Positions 15,342 through 23,857 of a stretch of DNA of 34,729 nt are shown here, piece after piece. A model generated the notes under the pieces. The model worked only from the letters and a program-made list of their open reading frames with translations, was not told where the DNA came from and ran no database searches. Where the stretch lies: NCBI RefSeq assembly GCF_036985595.1, contig NZ_BTPU01000045.1, positions 1 to 34,729 on the forward strand. The letters are read 5' to 3'. Made by a program: the position numbers and the translations under genes. Each line of letters begins with the position of its first letter. The first letter of the stretch is position 1. This stretch comes from Vallitalea maricola. GTDB taxonomy: Bacteria > Bacillota > Clostridia > Lachnospirales > Vallitaleaceae.

Positions 15342-16120
15342 AAGTAGCAGTTTATTCACCTGTACGTAGACAAGGTTGTACAACATTAAGCGTTCTACTT
15401 GGTTCTGCAATAGCCCAAGTAACCAATATGAAAGTATGTTTAACATATACAGGGACAGAATCAGATGCTTTCAATATTGCTCTTGGGCTGAATCAAGTTG
15501 AAGATAGAACCAAATCTCTTACCCAAGTCATAAGGATGTTAGAAGCAAATAGTATAACTGGTAAAGATATTAATGATTATCTTACACCTCTAACTGATAA
15601 CCTGGACATCATGCAGACATCGAGCGATTACATTACTACAGAAGAAAGTGACAAATTATTGACATTCGTATTGAACAACTTGACACATGATCTTATAATT
15701 ACAGAAATCAATTCTGAACCTTATGAAGAAAGCACTAAAGAAATATTATCAAATGCAGATATTATCATAGTACTTGCTTCACAAGGAATGGATGTTATAA
15801 ATAAATATAAGAATTGGAAAGATAGCGATATTTTCCCAGATTATAGCAAGGTAGTCTATGCATTAAACTATTATGACCCTAATGTAAGTGCATTAAGGGA
15901 CGTGGCTAAGATAATGGGGATAAAGCCATCTAAAATAGTGAAAATAACTAACAATCCATTTATTAAAAAAATGACCAATACAGGTTCTTTACATAAACTA
16001 CTACCCTATATTTACAACAAAGATATTAGGGTAATCAATCTTCATGCAGATATAAGGGATCTATGCTATTTGGTCATGAGCAATTTAGGTATAAAGATAG
16101 ATTGGGGGAAAAACAAATGA
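15338..16120 (+). CDS. TadZ-like MinD-family ATPase
   Basis: 260 aa. ATG 15338 overlaps the preceding TGA (ATGA) and follows AAGGGGTGG; an in-frame GTG at 15329 is less likely. MKVAVYSPVRRQGCTTLSVL has a deviant Walker A: Arg replaces the signature Lys, and GCTT replaces GKTT. LTHDLIITEINSEPYE fits the switch strand and ADIIIVLASQGMDVI the following strand. The family (SIMIBI, MinD/ParA, TadZ/CpaE) places Tad pili at defined cell sites. Loss of the P-loop Lys suggests weak or altered nucleotide binding, as reported for some TadZ relatives. The next gene overlaps by 4 bp. Confidence 0.8.
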   Translation: MKVAVYSPVRRQGCTTLSVLLGSAIAQVTNMKVCLTYTGTESDAFNIALGLNQVEDRTKSLTQVIRMLEANSITGKDINDYLTPLTDNLDIMQTSSDYITTEESDKLLTFVLNNLTHDLIITEINSEPYEESTKEILSNADIIIVLASQGMDVINKYKNWKDSDIFPDYSKVVYALNYYDPNVSALRDVAKIMGIKPSKIVKITNNPFIKKMTNTGSLHKLLPYIYNKDIRVINLHADIRDLCYLVMSNLGIKIDWGKNK

Positions 16121-17937
16121 CCAATCTATCCTTAACTTTAATTGTATTATTCGGGGGTTTTATAGTATTAGTTATATGGTATCTTAAGAGTAAACATGAA
16201 AAGCACGATATTGAACATTCAGACGCAATGACTTTTGATAAACTTGTGGACACCGTAAAATACACTTTAGCAGACCTTATAAAAGAAGAAAATTATAATG
16301 GCTTCAGTGATGAAGACTTTAAATCATTCTACAAAAGAAAAGCACGTATTCAAGATGCTATGAACAATTGTGTTTATGGTATCGATTCTGCTAAAGTTAT
16401 TGTCCAAGACTTGATACGCTCCGTTATCATGGATGAATTACCTACAATCTCTGATATCAACGGCGTATTTGATTTTTATTCTAGAACACTAGAGACTAGA
16501 ATAAAATTCGAGGTTCTAATGTATTTCTATAAAAAGAAATATGGAAAAGAAGCTTTAGCCAAACTTATTGATGAATACGAACTAGATAGAGAAAGATACA
16601 TTATAGAAAGCAAGACATCACCATCATATGCTATAACTACTGAAGATATAGATATGATATATGCAACAAAGCATTTCAAATTGACCTATCCTGTACTAGT
16701 TGATTTACTTACAGTACTTGTTTATCAAAAATACAAAGGTTTCGGGATTATTGATACATTACGTGAAATGGATATAAACGGCTTTAACTGTGGTACATCT
16801 GGTTCTATATTATCTAATCTAAATAAAGATGATACTGTATTAAAAGCCCCAAGATCAGTTTGGCTGTATTTCAGAGGTAAATACATTCATCTAAGATTCA
16901 TGACTTTTAATACTGAGCAAGAACTAAGACGTGTTATACAGCTTATCTGCAGATATAATAATCCAGGACCCCTTACAGAAAAAAGAGGTTATCTGGTTAA
17001 TACAATGTATGATAAATCAAGAGTCCTTGCTCTACGACCACCTGCCGCAGAATACTGGGCAGTTTTTGTTCGTAAATTTTCACTTAATGATGTATCTCTA
17101 CGAAGTCTTATAGAGAAACCTTATGTGCACAATGCTTCAATAGTTGTTGAATTACTAAAATATCTTATGATGGGACAAGTGACATGCGGAGTTACCGGAC
17201 GTCAAGGTTCAGGTAAAACAACTCTTATGACTGCATTAATAGAATTCATTGACCCCAAATATACGATTCGTGTTCTAGAGATGGCTCCTGAGATGTATCT
17301 TCGTGAATTATATCCAGAAAGGAATATTCTCTCGGTACAAGAAACTGAATTTGTTAGCGCTTCTGAACTTCAAGATGCCTTAAAGAAATCAGACGCTGCC
17401 GTATCCATAGTTGGTGAGGTTGCAACAGACCCTATAGCTGCTCGTATGATTCAAATGGGACAAGTTGCTTCTATATTCACTATATTTTCCCACCATGCCA
17501 ACAGAGCTCCTGACTTAGTTAGGGCTCTACGTAACTCCCTCGTTAATGCTGGTGGATTTACATCTATGGTTACTGCTGAACAACAGGTCATAGACATTGT
17601 GCGTATTGATGTTCACTTAAACTATACTACAGATGGCAAGCGTTATATTGAGCGTATTTCAGAAATCGTCAAATTGGATGAAGGTGTACCCTACCCTACT
17701 TATAAAAAGCAGGACCCAGTACATTCAATGAATGCAATAACCAAAGAATATTACACCAGAATTACTGACAGACAGACTTTTACTACTAGAGATATTCTTA
17801 AATATGATTTGGCTACTGATACGTATGTGGCTCTAGAATGGTTTACTCCTGAACTCACTCATTACATCATGAATTGTATACCAAAAGATAAACGCATTAG
17901 TTTTTCTAGATTTGTCCAGGAAAACTGGGAGGTGTAG
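16117..17937 (+). CDS. TadA/CpaF-type secretion ATPase with N-terminal membrane anchor
   Basis: 606 aa from ATG 16117, overlapping the tadZ-like stop (ATGA) after GGGGG; a longer frame from 16063 would overlap the previous gene needlessly. Residues 3-21 (NLSLTLIVLFGGFIVLVIWYL) are a membrane segment, unusual in this cytosolic family. A helical N-terminal domain follows. The ATPase core has Walker A GRQGSGKT at 361-368, the Asp-box region IRVLEMAPEMYL, a Walker B-like strand AAVSIVGEVATDP, and the His-box region FTIFSHHANRAPDLVRALRN, all typical of type II/IV secretion ATPases of the TadA/CpaF group. It powers pilus assembly or secretion at the inner face of the membrane with the platform protein encoded next, 5 bp downstream. 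Confidence 0.85.
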   Translation: MTNLSLTLIVLFGGFIVLVIWYLKSKHEKHDIEHSDAMTFDKLVDTVKYTLADLIKEENYNGFSDEDFKSFYKRKARIQDAMNNCVYGIDSAKVIVQDLIRSVIMDELPTISDINGVFDFYSRTLETRIKFEVLMYFYKKKYGKEALAKLIDEYELDRERYIIESKTSPSYAITTEDIDMIYATKHFKLTYPVLVDLLTVLVYQKYKGFGIIDTLREMDINGFNCGTSGSILSNLNKDDTVLKAPRSVWLYFRGKYIHLRFMTFNTEQELRRVIQLICRYNNPGPLTEKRGYLVNTMYDKSRVLALRPPAAEYWAVFVRKFSLNDVSLRSLIEKPYVHNASIVVELLKYLMMGQVTCGVTGRQGSGKTTLMTALIEFIDPKYTIRVLEMAPEMYLRELYPERNILSVQETEFVSASELQDALKKSDAAVSIVGEVATDPIAARMIQMGQVASIFTIFSHHANRAPDLVRALRNSLVNAGGFTSMVTAEQQVIDIVRIDVHLNYTTDGKRYIERISEIVKLDEGVPYPTYKKQDPVHSMNAITKEYYTRITDRQTFTTRDILKYDLATDTYVALEWFTPELTHYIMNCIPKDKRISFSRFVQENWEV

Positions 17938-17942
17938 TTATT

Positions 17943-19919
17943 ATGATGATGTTATTACCTCTTATACTTACATGTGTTCTTGGTATAGTAGCTATTATAA
18001 TAGTTATACGAAAGGACAAGAAATCCAGAAACAAAAAAACTAAGAATTATAAGTATTACAACAAAATGTTTCAGAAGTATGATAACTTTTTCTTGACAAG
18101 AAATGGAATAGAAAAACTATATTATAGAATAGCAGGTCTATCTGTTTATACTAAAAGAGAGATAAAAGCTACAGCTGTTAAGTTGTATTCCCTATCCATT
18201 GGTACTTTTTGGGGTATCAATATTGCTGGAATACTAATTTTCAGAGATATCTTTACCTCTCTTTTACTATTAATATTTGCCTTTATGGCTAAGAACGTTT
18301 TAGTTGATAAACAGATAGATAGAATTCATTTCAAATTACTAAAACAGCTACTAGAAGCTTTATCTTCTATAAGACAAGCTTATCTTCGTTTAGGTGTAAT
18401 ACCTGATGCAATCTCTGAAGCTGAAGTAGGTCCTTTGTTGAAACATGCTTTTGAAGATATCTATCTAATACTAACAGCTGTTGATGGTGAAAGAAGACTT
18501 GAGGAATTCTATGCTTCTACACCTTTCAAACTTTTACAGACTTTTTCCGGAGTCTGTTTCATTTTGAATAATGCAGGTGATAGTAAATTATCAAATGGAT
18601 CATCTAATTTCATACAAGCAATGGGTATGATGCACTCGGAAGTACAGATGGAAATACAAAGATTGGTTTTACAAAAAGCTAAGTTTGGTATTTTGGAATA
18701 CTTACCAGTTGTACCTCTTGTCACCCTTAGATTGATAGAAGCCTTTTTTATCAAACAGATACCAGGGACTGCTATTATATATCATGGTCCTCTTGGATAT
18801 ATATCGAAAGTACTGATCTTTGTATCAGCTATTGTTGGATATATGACTATTACCAAGATTAACAGCCCAATGGTTGTCAAAAAAGATGATAGGAATGCAT
18901 TCATAAATAAGCTTGTTTCCAACAAAAGCTTTGAGAGTTTTATCAAAAATATAATACCAAAAAAACCTAGAGTCATAAAAAAGAAAAAATATTACTTAGA
19001 GAAATCTATGTCCAGTAAAGATATAGTCTATTTATATGCAAATAAAGTAATATGCTTCGTCTTAGGTTTTACCTTAAGCCTTTTCTTTATTTATTTCTCA
19101 GTTGAATTGGGAAAAGATTTTATTCTTAGCAATGTTAGGGAAGTCTCTTTGGTTGGCGGAGAAGAACTTGATGCAGAAGGCATTGCAACTAGACAAAAAA
19201 TGGATGAAATATACTTGAATATCCACCCTATGCTTTCTCGTAATAGGACAGAAGATTTTGTTAATAGTTATCTACCCCATCTAGAAGAATTTGACAAGAA
19301 ATCTCAAATAGATAGATTACAAACTAAATATAAAACTTACTATAACACTTATTTCAAATGGTGGATGCTATTAATATGTTACATAATAGCAGTTATCTCA
19401 TGGAGAATTCCGGAAATAGTGCTAAAAGCACGTATATGGTTATTGAAAACTGAAGCAGAAGAAGATGTATTACAACTACAGACTATAATCACCATATTGA
19501 TGAATACATCAGCAGACACTATGGAGACATTATATTGGCTGCAACGTCAATCACGTGTACATAGAAACATACTTATTGATGCTTATCATGAATATCCCTC
19601 AGACCCAGAACTGGCACTACATAGATTGAAAAGCAAAGTTGCACTGCCAGAGTTCAAAAGAATGGTAGATAAATTAATATTAACCATTCATCAGATTTCT
19701 CTAGCAGATGCTTTCAGCGACCTGATATCAGAGAGGGATCATTTATTAAGAATTAGAGAAATCACACAACAATCAATACTCAAGAAAAAGCGTTCATTTG
19801 TAAGTCCCTTATCAATGGCACCCCTACTACTAACTACAGCCTGTTACATAATCATGCCATTGGGAATATTAGGATTGAAAGAATTCTTTTTCGCTATTCA
19901 AGAATTTCAGAAATTATAA
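17943..19919 (+). CDS. Single-chain TadB/TadC-like membrane platform
   Basis: 658 aa, ATG after GGGAGGTG. The protein has two halves, each resembling a T2SSF/TadB/TadC unit. Half one has a membrane segment at 3-22, a hydrophobic pair near 85-125, a cytosolic helical domain (LKQLLEALSSIRQAYLRLGV...) and two segments near 265-325. Half two has a segment at about 370-395, an outside loop, a segment near 485-505, a cytosolic domain (LQLQTIITILMNTSADTMET) and a final segment at 630-650 (MAPLLLTTACYIIMPLGILG). In most Tad loci these are separate proteins, tadB and tadC. It forms the inner-membrane platform on which the TadA-type motor acts. Fusion versus an independent duplicated architecture cannot be decided here. 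Confidence 0.75.
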   Translation: MMMLLPLILTCVLGIVAIIIVIRKDKKSRNKKTKNYKYYNKMFQKYDNFFLTRNGIEKLYYRIAGLSVYTKREIKATAVKLYSLSIGTFWGINIAGILIFRDIFTSLLLLIFAFMAKNVLVDKQIDRIHFKLLKQLLEALSSIRQAYLRLGVIPDAISEAEVGPLLKHAFEDIYLILTAVDGERRLEEFYASTPFKLLQTFSGVCFILNNAGDSKLSNGSSNFIQAMGMMHSEVQMEIQRLVLQKAKFGILEYLPVVPLVTLRLIEAFFIKQIPGTAIIYHGPLGYISKVLIFVSAIVGYMTITKINSPMVVKKDDRNAFINKLVSNKSFESFIKNIIPKKPRVIKKKKYYLEKSMSSKDIVYLYANKVICFVLGFTLSLFFIYFSVELGKDFILSNVREVSLVGGEELDAEGIATRQKMDEIYLNIHPMLSRNRTEDFVNSYLPHLEEFDKKSQIDRLQTKYKTYYNTYFKWWMLLICYIIAVISWRIPEIVLKARIWLLKTEAEEDVLQLQTIITILMNTSADTMETLYWLQRQSRVHRNILIDAYHEYPSDPELALHRLKSKVALPEFKRMVDKLILTIHQISLADAFSDLISERDHLLRIREITQQSILKKKRSFVSPLSMAPLLLTTACYIIMPLGILGLKEFFFAIQEFQKL

Positions 19920-19937
19920 TTGTAAGGAGGCACAAAA

Positions 19938-20489
19938 ATGAAATGTAGCACAAGTATCGTGACACTAACTCCAAGCAGAGAGATTTTTAGAAAAGTTAAT
20001 GGTGAAAACTTCTTAGTCTCTAAAGTTATTGTAGAAGGTATTGAGATACCTGCCGTTGGTTCTGAATATATTCTAGACAATCTGCAAGGACGCGTAGAGG
20101 TAAAATATTATCTACGTTCAGAGACAACAGCTGATAATAAACTGTTTACTTTTATGTATATCATTACTGCTAAACAAGTAATTAACAGTAAACCTGAAAG
20201 AAATTATATTCAAGTGGGAGGCTATGTTGTAAAAACAAAAGGTCTCTTGATTAAAAATAACACCTGCATGGAAATTTTACCTTTTATTGTTAAATATAAA
20301 TCTTATGACGGCAATTACAATGTAGCACATTGTGTTGCAAAAGGAGCCAAAGCTCGAGAACTTGCCAAAATGAAAAAAGGTGATATCGTCGAGGTTACAG
20401 GAAAATTCAAAAAAGAGCATAATACTTTGGAAGTACTTGTAGAAGAAGTAGATTTTTATAAAGCTTATAACAAGTTAAAAATCAGCTGA
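19938..20489 (+). CDS. SSB-like OB-fold protein
   Basis: 183 aa, ATG with AAGGAGG upstream, 18 bp after the platform gene. No signal peptide or membrane segment. Residues about 95-175 follow the single-stranded DNA-binding protein pattern: NYIQVGGYVVKTKGLL as strand 1, CMEILPFIVKYKS as strands 2-3, AHCVAKGAKARELAKMKKGD and IVEVTGKFKKE (compare 'cvawgk.Ae....lkKGd.v.veGrl' in SSB), ending with EVLVEEVDF. Residues 20-80 look like a second, more distant OB fold. No acidic SSB tail is present. SSB-type proteins bind single-stranded DNA; a distinct OB protein with another ligand is possible. An SSB-like gene is not a normal part of Tad loci. Confidence 0.7.
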   Translation: MKCSTSIVTLTPSREIFRKVNGENFLVSKVIVEGIEIPAVGSEYILDNLQGRVEVKYYLRSETTADNKLFTFMYIITAKQVINSKPERNYIQVGGYVVKTKGLLIKNNTCMEILPFIVKYKSYDGNYNVAHCVAKGAKARELAKMKKGDIVEVTGKFKKEHNTLEVLVEEVDFYKAYNKLKIS

Positions 20490-20504
20490 TTCTAGCTCGC
20501 ATAG

Positions 20505-20556
20505 TTTACAAAGCAAAATATGTAAAAATAATATAACTAGTGGACAATTTAGTCCA
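20505..20556 (+). promoter_or_regulatory. Candidate pilin promoter and 5' leader hairpin
   Basis: TTTACA (20505-20510), an 18-bp spacer and TAATAT (20529-20534) form a plausible internal promoter before the main pilin gene. It is followed by a small hairpin TGGAC (20541-20545) and GTCCA (20552-20556), just before the very strong AAAGGAGG site. The hairpin could protect the pilin mRNA 5' end. The match to consensus is moderate. Confidence 0.35.
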
Positions 20557-20578
20557 ACTTAAAGGAGGAAAATAACTC

Positions 20579-21130
20579 ATGGAAGGCGAAATGGGTACTG
20601 GTGCAAGAATTGCCATCGCACTTATAGTTTTAGGAGTACTTATATCAGTAGTATTCACAATTTTAGGATTTACAAGGAACACAACTAATCAAGGTATTAC
20701 AACAGTTCAAAACTCACTTGAATCAATGCAGTTAGCTGTTTATGATGACTATGATCAGCAGATGCTGTCTGGAACTCAGGTATTATCTGCTTTGAAATTA
20801 TTTGAAGGACAACCTAATGGATTAGTTGTTAAAACTAAAGCTCTAATGGAGAACGGTGCAAATGTAGGTTATAATTATGGTGCTTTATTTAAAGATGTAA
20901 CAGAAGGTGGAGATTATAAACTATCAAATCTTGACAAAAAAGACGGTGAATCTTGGTATGTAAAAAATCTTGATACTGGTAATTCTGGAACGATGACTTA
21001 TAACATGAACTATTTAGAGGCTAAAAAATCTGGAACAGATGCATTCATTAGACCTACGGCAAAATTCCTTGCAGAAATTATAAAAGATACAACCGGAACT
21101 ATAGTTGGTATTTGTTTTACACAACAATAG
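20579..21130 (+). CDS. Probable major pilin
   Basis: 183 aa, ATG after AAAGGAGGAAAATAACTC, the strongest ribosome binding site in the operon. MEGEMGTGARIAIALIVLGV gives a short leader ending in Gly, then a hydrophobic helix to about residue 30, the type III (Flp-like) prepilin arrangement. The conserved Glu at position +5 is absent. The rest (about 150 aa) is a polar globular domain with 'VQNSLESMQLAVYDDYDQQM' and ending in GIVGICFTQQ, larger than usual Flp pilins. A strong terminator directly follows, so this gene should be made in excess of the downstream minor pilins. It is the likely fibre subunit. The processing peptidase is not in the window. Confidence 0.75.
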   Translation: MEGEMGTGARIAIALIVLGVLISVVFTILGFTRNTTNQGITTVQNSLESMQLAVYDDYDQQMLSGTQVLSALKLFEGQPNGLVVKTKALMENGANVGYNYGALFKDVTEGGDYKLSNLDKKDGESWYVKNLDTGNSGTMTYNMNYLEAKKSGTDAFIRPTAKFLAEIIKDTTGTIVGICFTQQ

Positions 21131-21136
21131 TTTCTT

Positions 21137-21168
21137 AAGTCCTTAGATATATAATCTAAGGACTTTTT
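21137..21168 (+). terminator. Rho-independent terminator after main pilin
   Basis: A 12-bp perfect stem, AAGTCCTTAGAT (21137-21148) and ATCTAAGGACTT (21154-21165), with a 5-nt loop ATATA and a T tract to 21168. It lies 6 bp after the pilin stop and 25 bp before the next gene of the same series, so it probably works as a partial terminator that lowers minor pilin expression. Confidence 0.85.
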
Positions 21169-21193
21169 CAAATACTTAAGGAGGCGATATATA

Positions 21194-21640
21194 TTGGATG
21201 AATGGAGTAAAGCTATATGGATTTTTGTTGAACTTATGATAGCTTCGCTTATACTGGTAAATGTAGTAATACTAGTAAGAATGGCTGGTGAGGCAGGCAG
21301 AGCTCAACAGCGTGAAATAGATGCAGTAGCTGTGACAAAAGAATTTCGTACTTACTTTAGGTATGAAGAAAATGATGAAATTTATCCCCAAGATATTATA
21401 TCAATAATTTTTGAAACTAGAGGCTATCCAGAGGTCTGGGTTGATACAACAATAGGAGATGAAGATGGATTCAATTACAAATGGAATACTTCTCTTCCAT
21501 CTAATGATACAAAATGGGATTTAACAAATATATCAGAAAATATACTTCCTTACAAATCAAAGTATAAATCTACTGTAGTAAAAAATGCAAATGGAGATAT
21601 TAATAGAATAGAATTCAGGAGGATTGCATATGGAAAATGA
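21194..21640 (+). CDS. Minor pilin-like protein 1
   Basis: 148 aa, TTG start with GGAGG nine bases upstream. A short leader (MDEWSKA) precedes a hydrophobic helix at about 8-30 (IWIFVELMIASLILVNVVIL) that contains one Glu at residue 13, like the conserved Glu of pilins, then a basic stretch and a globular beta-rich domain (GYPEVWVDTTIGDEDG). The size, single N-terminal helix and position after the main pilin support a minor pilin. It overlaps the next gene by 11 bp. No specific family recognised. Confidence 0.65.
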   Translation: MDEWSKAIWIFVELMIASLILVNVVILVRMAGEAGRAQQREIDAVAVTKEFRTYFRYEENDEIYPQDIISIIFETRGYPEVWVDTTIGDEDGFNYKWNTSLPSNDTKWDLTNISENILPYKSKYKSTVVKNANGDINRIEFRRIAYGK

Positions 21641-22004
21641 AGCTAACTCCGTTCTTAGACAAGGAGTAGTATTAGTAGTTATAGCCTTTATTGTAGGTAT
21701 ATGCTGGATAACTGTAACATGTGGACAACAACTCTATAGATCCATGTCAAATATGATTACTAATGGTATATCTAGTACATACTCCTCAGAAATAGAAGCG
21801 ATAATTGATTATCAACAAGACTTACCTGCTTCTTCTATTTACATAGCTCTGTTAAAAAATAGTGATTCAATCAGAAGTATTTCTGGTGGGGCTCATGGAA
21901 TTAGAGTCAATTCCATTGACGATCTACAATTATTATTCAAATACCAAATAAACTGTGATATAACCAAACAAAATGAAGTTTATGATATCGTAATAAAACC
22001 ATAG
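21630..22004 (+). CDS. Minor pilin-like protein 2
   Basis: 124 aa from ATG 21630, seven bases after GGAGG; an in-frame TTG at 21624 is too close to that site. The N-terminus MENEANSVLRQG, with an R-Q-G cleavage-like site, is followed by the hydrophobic helix VVLVVIAFIVGICWITVTC. The remaining 85 residues are polar, with SSEIEAIIDYQQDLPASSIY and a final beta segment. This is the type III prepilin arrangement without Glu +5. The start lies inside the previous gene, implying coupled translation. Likely part of a minor pilin tip or initiation complex. Confidence 0.65.
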   Translation: MENEANSVLRQGVVLVVIAFIVGICWITVTCGQQLYRSMSNMITNGISSTYSSEIEAIIDYQQDLPASSIYIALLKNSDSIRSISGGAHGIRVNSIDDLQLLFKYQINCDITKQNEVYDIVIKP

Positions 22005-22015
22005 GAGGTAGACTC

Positions 22016-22423
22016 ATGCAAACTGATGATATGATTGATATTGTCACAACAGTAATAATATTAGCTATCTTGATACCTATAACAGTTTCACTTGCTCGTC
22101 CTTTTTATAGAAATGAATTAGGTGGTTTTGGAGTACAGATTGAAAAAACCGCGTTGAAAACTCAGGGAGAGTTATTACCAAATAAAAAAGATTTTAATTC
22201 TAATGATACTATGCTTTTATTAGCTGTAGCAGATGAGTATTTCCCTGAACCAAAGATTATTGAAATAAATGGCACTGTCATTAATATAGATTCTGTATTT
22301 TTTACTAATAGAATTCCTGCTTTACAAGCTGCTTATGCAGCTATGCCTACTGTAAGAGATATGAATATCCAATTATATGTAGGTAAAGAAATACAAAGAA
22401 AATGGGTGATTTCCAATGAGTGA
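22016..22423 (+). CDS. Minor pilin-like protein 3
   Basis: 135 aa, ATG after AGGAGGTAGACTC. MQTDDMIDIVTTVIILAILI begins with a short acidic leader, followed by a hydrophobic helix to about 25 and a globular domain of about 100 residues (NDTMLLLAVADEYFPEPKII, TVINIDSVFFTNRIPALQAA). It has the same size and layout as its neighbours but no recognisable sequence family. It overlaps the following start by 8 bp. The leader lacks an obvious G/A-x cleavage site, so it may be retained as a membrane-anchored subunit. Confidence 0.6.
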   Translation: MQTDDMIDIVTTVIILAILIPITVSLARPFYRNELGGFGVQIEKTALKTQGELLPNKKDFNSNDTMLLLAVADEYFPEPKIIEINGTVINIDSVFFTNRIPALQAAYAAMPTVRDMNIQLYVGKEIQRKWVISNE

Positions 22424-22862
22424 TTTTTTTAACAGAATTATAGGTCTTTTTTTAGTTTTCATACTACTTGTTATTGCACCACTTATTATTCAATCCTTAA
22501 GCAGAGATTTAACAATCAAAAGATCCATATTAAATGAAATGACAAATTTTATTGATAAAGTTACTGATACTGGTCATATCTCTGAGCTAGATAAAACTGA
22601 TTTTTATGTTGGCTGTTCTTCTTATGGTGCAGTAGTAGATATAAAAATTAAACGTTATATGAGAATTGTTAATCCAGATGGAAATGGAAGCACATATTGT
22701 ACCTACGTCCTAACTGATAAGATAACTGATTGGGATCAAGGTGACATTATTGAAGTTGATGTACAAGCTATTGACCATACTACTGCTCAAAAACTGGCTG
22801 TATACTTCAACAAAGTTTCTACTCCTAAATTAGATTTCCAGCTCGCAGGTATGATACGATAA
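22416..22862 (+). CDS. Minor pilin-like protein 4
   Basis: 148 aa, ATG inside the end of the preceding gene. MSDFFNRIIGLFLVFILLVI has a basic spot before a hydrophobic helix (about 8-26), followed by a long amphipathic helix (LSRDLTIKRSILNEMTNFID, as in pilin helix 1) and a beta-rich domain with YVGCSSYGAVVDIKIKRYMR. The AVVDIKIKR... ITDWDQGDIIEVDV segment resembles a small sandwich. It looks like a wall-spanning minor pilin or pilus anchor. No family recognised. Confidence 0.6.
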   Translation: MSDFFNRIIGLFLVFILLVIAPLIIQSLSRDLTIKRSILNEMTNFIDKVTDTGHISELDKTDFYVGCSSYGAVVDIKIKRYMRIVNPDGNGSTYCTYVLTDKITDWDQGDIIEVDVQAIDHTTAQKLAVYFNKVSTPKLDFQLAGMIR

Positions 22863-22887
22863 TTTTTCATGGTTAGGAGGTTATTAT

Positions 22888-23847
22888 TTGAAAAAAACAG
22901 GTATCGCTTTATTAGTATCTTTATACTATTTGGGAGGATTAATTGTATTTTCTTCAAATTACATACAAAAAGATATACAAGAGTTTGAACAATTAAAGTT
23001 GTCTTTTGCCGTTGACTATGCTTCCGATGCAGCTATATATGAGCTGCTTAATTCAAAAGATTTGTCTATGGATTATTCAGAAACCAACTATCTAAGCGCT
23101 GACCCTAAACTAGCTCTAGAAACTTTTATAGATGTTTTTTCAGCTAATTATGGTTTGAACTTTGATGAAACTAACGAAGATCACATAAAAATGAATTTTA
23201 TTCCTGCTTTTGTAGTTGCTATGTACGATGGCTACTATATTGCTACCCCTACACTTATAAGTAATGCTAATAATTATCCAGAAAATGAACTTAGTGATGG
23301 TGACTGGGATCTGAAATTTGGTCCAAAATTGCCTTATAAATATGAGTATAATGGGTCCACCTATGCCCTTAATATGGGTGGTGAATATGCTTTAAAGTTA
23401 AATAATAATATGTTGTCAAAACATAAAGGATTACCCCCTGGTATCTCGTCAACAGAAGATAATCTAGGGGAAATCAGTAGAATTATATCTTCTAATATCT
23501 CCTACACAATTAATAAATTGAATGAAACAAATACCCGCTGGGCTAATACATTCTACATTCCAAGAGATTTAACTACTTATACCGGCGTTAATTGTATTGA
23601 AGGTCCTTCCGTATTAGCTCTTGTACAAAACGTAGATTTAGCTACTTCTAGACCAATCTCCGCCTTTAGTGTCGCAGGTTCTAAGATACAAAAAGCTAGA
23701 ATGGTTGCAGGTTATACAAGAGATGGAATAAAGTATTACTGCTACGCAGATAAATTACCTAGTTCTATTAATGCTGAAAACCTGTACCCTACTATAAAAG
23801 AAGCTGCTACGGCAGGTTATTATTGTGATATAAAGTATATGGAATGA
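22888..23847 (+). CDS. Large minor pilin-like protein 5 (possible tip subunit)
   Basis: 319 aa, TTG start with AGGAGG seven bases upstream. MKKTGIALLVSLYYLGGLIV is a single hydrophobic helix, followed by a long helix (QKDIQEFEQLKLSFAVDYAS) as in pilins, then a 270-residue outside domain rich in Tyr and Asn. 'IPAFVVAMYDGYYIATPTLI' and 'LGEISRIISSNISYTINKLN' are its clearest segments. It is the last and largest of the pilin-like series; in other pili the largest late subunit is often at the tip. A simple secreted protein is an alternative, since the N-terminus could also be cleaved as an ordinary signal. Confidence 0.6.
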   Translation: MKKTGIALLVSLYYLGGLIVFSSNYIQKDIQEFEQLKLSFAVDYASDAAIYELLNSKDLSMDYSETNYLSADPKLALETFIDVFSANYGLNFDETNEDHIKMNFIPAFVVAMYDGYYIATPTLISNANNYPENELSDGDWDLKFGPKLPYKYEYNGSTYALNMGGEYALKLNNNMLSKHKGLPPGISSTEDNLGEISRIISSNISYTINKLNETNTRWANTFYIPRDLTTYTGVNCIEGPSVLALVQNVDLATSRPISAFSVAGSKIQKARMVAGYTRDGIKYYCYADKLPSSINAENLYPTIKEAATAGYYCDIKYME

Positions 23848-23857
23848 GAGTTTTAAT

